A stretch of DNA of 8,049 nt from an uncultured Collinsella sp. (GTDB lineage Bacteria; Actinomycetota; Coriobacteriia; Coriobacteriales; Coriobacteriaceae), in contig CABRZC010000085.1 of assembly GCA_902475375.1 (NCBI GenBank), positions 1 through 8,049 on the forward strand, read 5' to 3'. Below the pieces are notes generated by a model. That model ran no database searches. It worked only from the letters and a program-made list of their open reading frames with translations, and was not told the origin of the DNA. Position 1 is the first letter of the stretch; each line of letters begins with the position of its first letter. Shown here piece after piece: positions 6,982-8,049 of the stretch. The translations under genes were made by a program, and so were the position numbers.

Positions 6982-7308
6982 TTAACAAGCAATATCAAAA
7001 CCGCGCTCACGCGGAGGGTTGTCGTCCTCGATCCATTCGAGCCCGTCGTTCTCATCGATTCCGGCATCGGGGACTGACGACCATCTGAACTCGAAACCAA
7101 GCTGGTCAAGCTCATCGACTCGCTCACTGATTACTCCGTACGCATCCAACGCATTCTCGAAATCCTCCGAAGACACATAGCCGCGCTCGCACTGCTTGCG
7201 CATCTGGTGCAAACGACCCATGGCGGCAGCGATGATCTCGCGAAGAACGATAACCTCGCGCTCGCATACATCGATGTTTCCTTTGTTGAGCTTGATGCAA
7301 TCGGACAT
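6982..7308 (-). CDS. Unrecognised small acidic helical protein (108 aa)
   Basis: The frame opens at 7623, but ATG 7308 is chosen because AGGGAGG sits five bases in front of it, and because the longer frame would run back across the divergent promoter into the plus-strand gene. The protein begins MSDCIKLNKGNIDVCE. Residues about 11-70 are predicted to form helices with heptad-like hydrophobic spacing, so a short coiled coil or dimerisation helix is plausible. The C-terminal 40 residues are acidic (DENDGLEWIEDD at 85-96) and end in FDIAC. I count 25 acidic and 12 basic residues. No helix-turn-helix is evident and no family is recognised. It is followed after 28 bases by the 206-residue gene, so the two form an operon. 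Confidence 0.75.
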   Translation of the reverse strand: MSDCIKLNKGNIDVCEREVIVLREIIAAAMGRLHQMRKQCERGYVSSEDFENALDAYGVISERVDELDQLGFEFRWSSVPDAGIDENDGLEWIEDDNPPRERGFDIAC

Positions 7309-7347
7309 AACGGCCTCCCTGGTTTTAAGCCTTTTCGCTTGATTCCA

Positions 7348-7376
7348 TTGAACAGCCGCAAACAGCCGCGTAATAT
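7348..7376 (+). promoter_or_regulatory. Sigma70-type promoter candidate for the plus-strand gene
   Basis: TTGAAC (7348-7353) and TAATAT (7371-7376) are separated by 17 bases, the optimal spacing. Each hexamer matches consensus in four of six positions. Transcription would begin near 7383, leaving a leader of about 35 bases before ATG 7418. The two AACAGCCGC repeats occupy the -35 end and the spacer, so a protein bound there would block RNA polymerase. Confidence 0.45.
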
Positions 7377-7408
7377 GACTTTTATCGGGTTTTAAATTTT
7401 GGCTGTTT
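7351..7408. repeat. AACAGCCGC direct repeat plus inverted copy: likely operator
   Basis: AACAGCCGC occurs at 7351-7359 and again at 7361-7369, ten bases apart, which is about one helical turn. AAACAGCC (7360-7367) is matched by its exact inverse GGCTGTTT at 7401-7408, downstream of the predicted transcription start. This arrangement is typical of cooperative repressor sites. The binding protein is unknown; neither neighbouring gene shows a clear DNA-binding motif. Confidence 0.4.
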
Positions 7409-7417
7409 GGAGCATTA

Positions 7418-7999
7418 ATGCTTGATTCCGAACAAGAGCCGTTTAGCTGGGGTTTCGAGGCTGGCTTTCTTCGCTCTCCCGTCAATCCCCGCATGCTTCT
7501 TCTTAACAGAACGCCAGAGATTGATTGCGCCGATGACGGAAACGCAACCGGCAATGCAAGCGCATGGAATCTCGTCTCCGTAGCCAACGACCTATTACGC
7601 GTCGACTTAAGCTCGCTTTTCAACGAGATTGGGGGCCACTTTCGTGAGCGAGCAAAATTGCGCTTTTACATCGATTTGCAGAACGCCATTCGTCAGCCCC
7701 CTGCTCCCCACGATGCGCAACACGCTTCGATGGACTACGCAGCCGAACCAGACCATGACGACTGGCTCGATCCAGACGATTCCGACCAAGAGTCCGCGCA
7801 AGCAGAATTGAACGAAGCCGAAATCGAAGTCAACCTTCAAAAACAAAAGGAACGCGACCTCGATTTCTTTGCTCCGATATTCGATAAAGCCATTACGCGC
7901 CATGCACACGGAGAGATATCTGGCATGGCCAGGTATCTCCTTGAAAATGTCTGCAGGCAGTGTGTCATGAACATCACAGCGATTCCCGACTATCGGTAG
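7418..7999 (+). CDS. Unrecognised protein with an acidic central linker (193 aa)
   Basis: ATG 7418 has GGAG five bases upstream and a plausible promoter in front; the frame closes with TAG at 7997-7999. The product begins MLDSEQEPFSWGFEAGF. Residues about 48-93 look like a helical folded segment (WNLVSVANDLLRVDL at 50-64). A low-complexity acidic, Gln- and Asn-containing linker spans roughly 104-140. A second segment, helical and charged, runs from about 140 to the end, with three-cysteine content near C179 and C182 plus C37. There is no signal peptide or membrane span. It is divergent from the acidic pair and the ddmDE genes and may be regulated with them through the shared promoter region. 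I do not recognise the family and infer no function. Confidence 0.7.
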   Translation: MLDSEQEPFSWGFEAGFLRSPVNPRMLLLNRTPEIDCADDGNATGNASAWNLVSVANDLLRVDLSSLFNEIGGHFRERAKLRFYIDLQNAIRQPPAPHDAQHASMDYAAEPDHDDWLDPDDSDQESAQAELNEAEIEVNLQKQKERDLDFFAPIFDKAITRHAHGEISGMARYLLENVCRQCVMNITAIPDYR

Positions 8000-8049
8000 T
8001 GTCGAGAAAGTTGGTGTAGCGCCCGAACCGAAGCGAGTCTGCCCGGCGT
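8000..8049. other. Short unannotated tail after the plus-strand gene
   Basis: These last 50 bases contain no gene start that I can support. The imperfect inverted repeat around the stop codon (CGACTA near 7987 and TAG..TCG near 7997-8004) is too weak to call a terminator. Confidence 0.3.

Larger units (their letters stand above)
7309..7417. promoter_or_regulatory. Divergent intergenic promoter region
   Basis: These 109 bases separate two genes reading away from each other, so they should hold promoters for both. A plus-strand promoter candidate is listed separately. For the minus strand, CATATT (7372-7377) could serve as -10, but no good -35 is in place. Several short repeats are packed here: AACAGCCGC twice, an inverted GGCTGTTT, GGTTTTAA at 7321-7328 and 7388-7395, and GCTTGATTCC at 7337-7346 and 7420-7429. 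Confidence 0.55.

Overview
The window looks like a bacterial accessory (defence-island) segment built around a two-gene minus-strand operon that I read as ddmD-ddmE, the DdmDE plasmid-elimination system known from Vibrio cholerae. The first gene (2082-6014) encodes a large fused helicase-nuclease: a superfamily 2 helicase core followed by a C-terminal PD-(D/E)XK nuclease. The second (203-2098) encodes an Argonaute/PIWI-like protein with a recognisable MID segment and PIWI C-terminus but no clear catalytic tetrad. Gene order, fusion architecture, sizes and the 17-base overlap all fit DdmDE. In the Vibrio system DdmE uses short DNA guides to find plasmid DNA and recruits DdmD, which unwinds and degrades it; applying that mechanism here is inference by homology.

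Host: moderately high GC coding DNA, strong GGAGG ribosome-binding sites and a preference for C/G-ending codons. This would fit a GC-rich Gram-positive such as a Coriobacteriia member (Collinsella-like), but nothing in the window proves it, and no integrase, transposase, tRNA or CRISPR array is present.

Layout from right to left on the minus strand: a divergent promoter region (7309-7417) separates an unrecognised plus-strand gene (7418-7999) from a minus-strand series. That series holds a 108-residue acidic protein (6982-7308), a 206-residue very acidic protein (6333-6953), a start-less open frame (6148-6342), a leader region with a possible 24-codon upstream frame (6030-6104), then ddmD and ddmE. 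After ddmE there is a 153-base spacer with a small perfect hairpin, then the first 16 codons of another minus-strand gene that runs off the left edge.

How they may work together: ddmD and ddmE are almost certainly co-translated. The two acidic proteins upstream and the truncated gene downstream share the strand and could be part of the same cassette, but they are not recognised families and their link to DdmDE is only by position. The divergent promoter carries a repeated AACAGCCGC element, which suggests a local operator.
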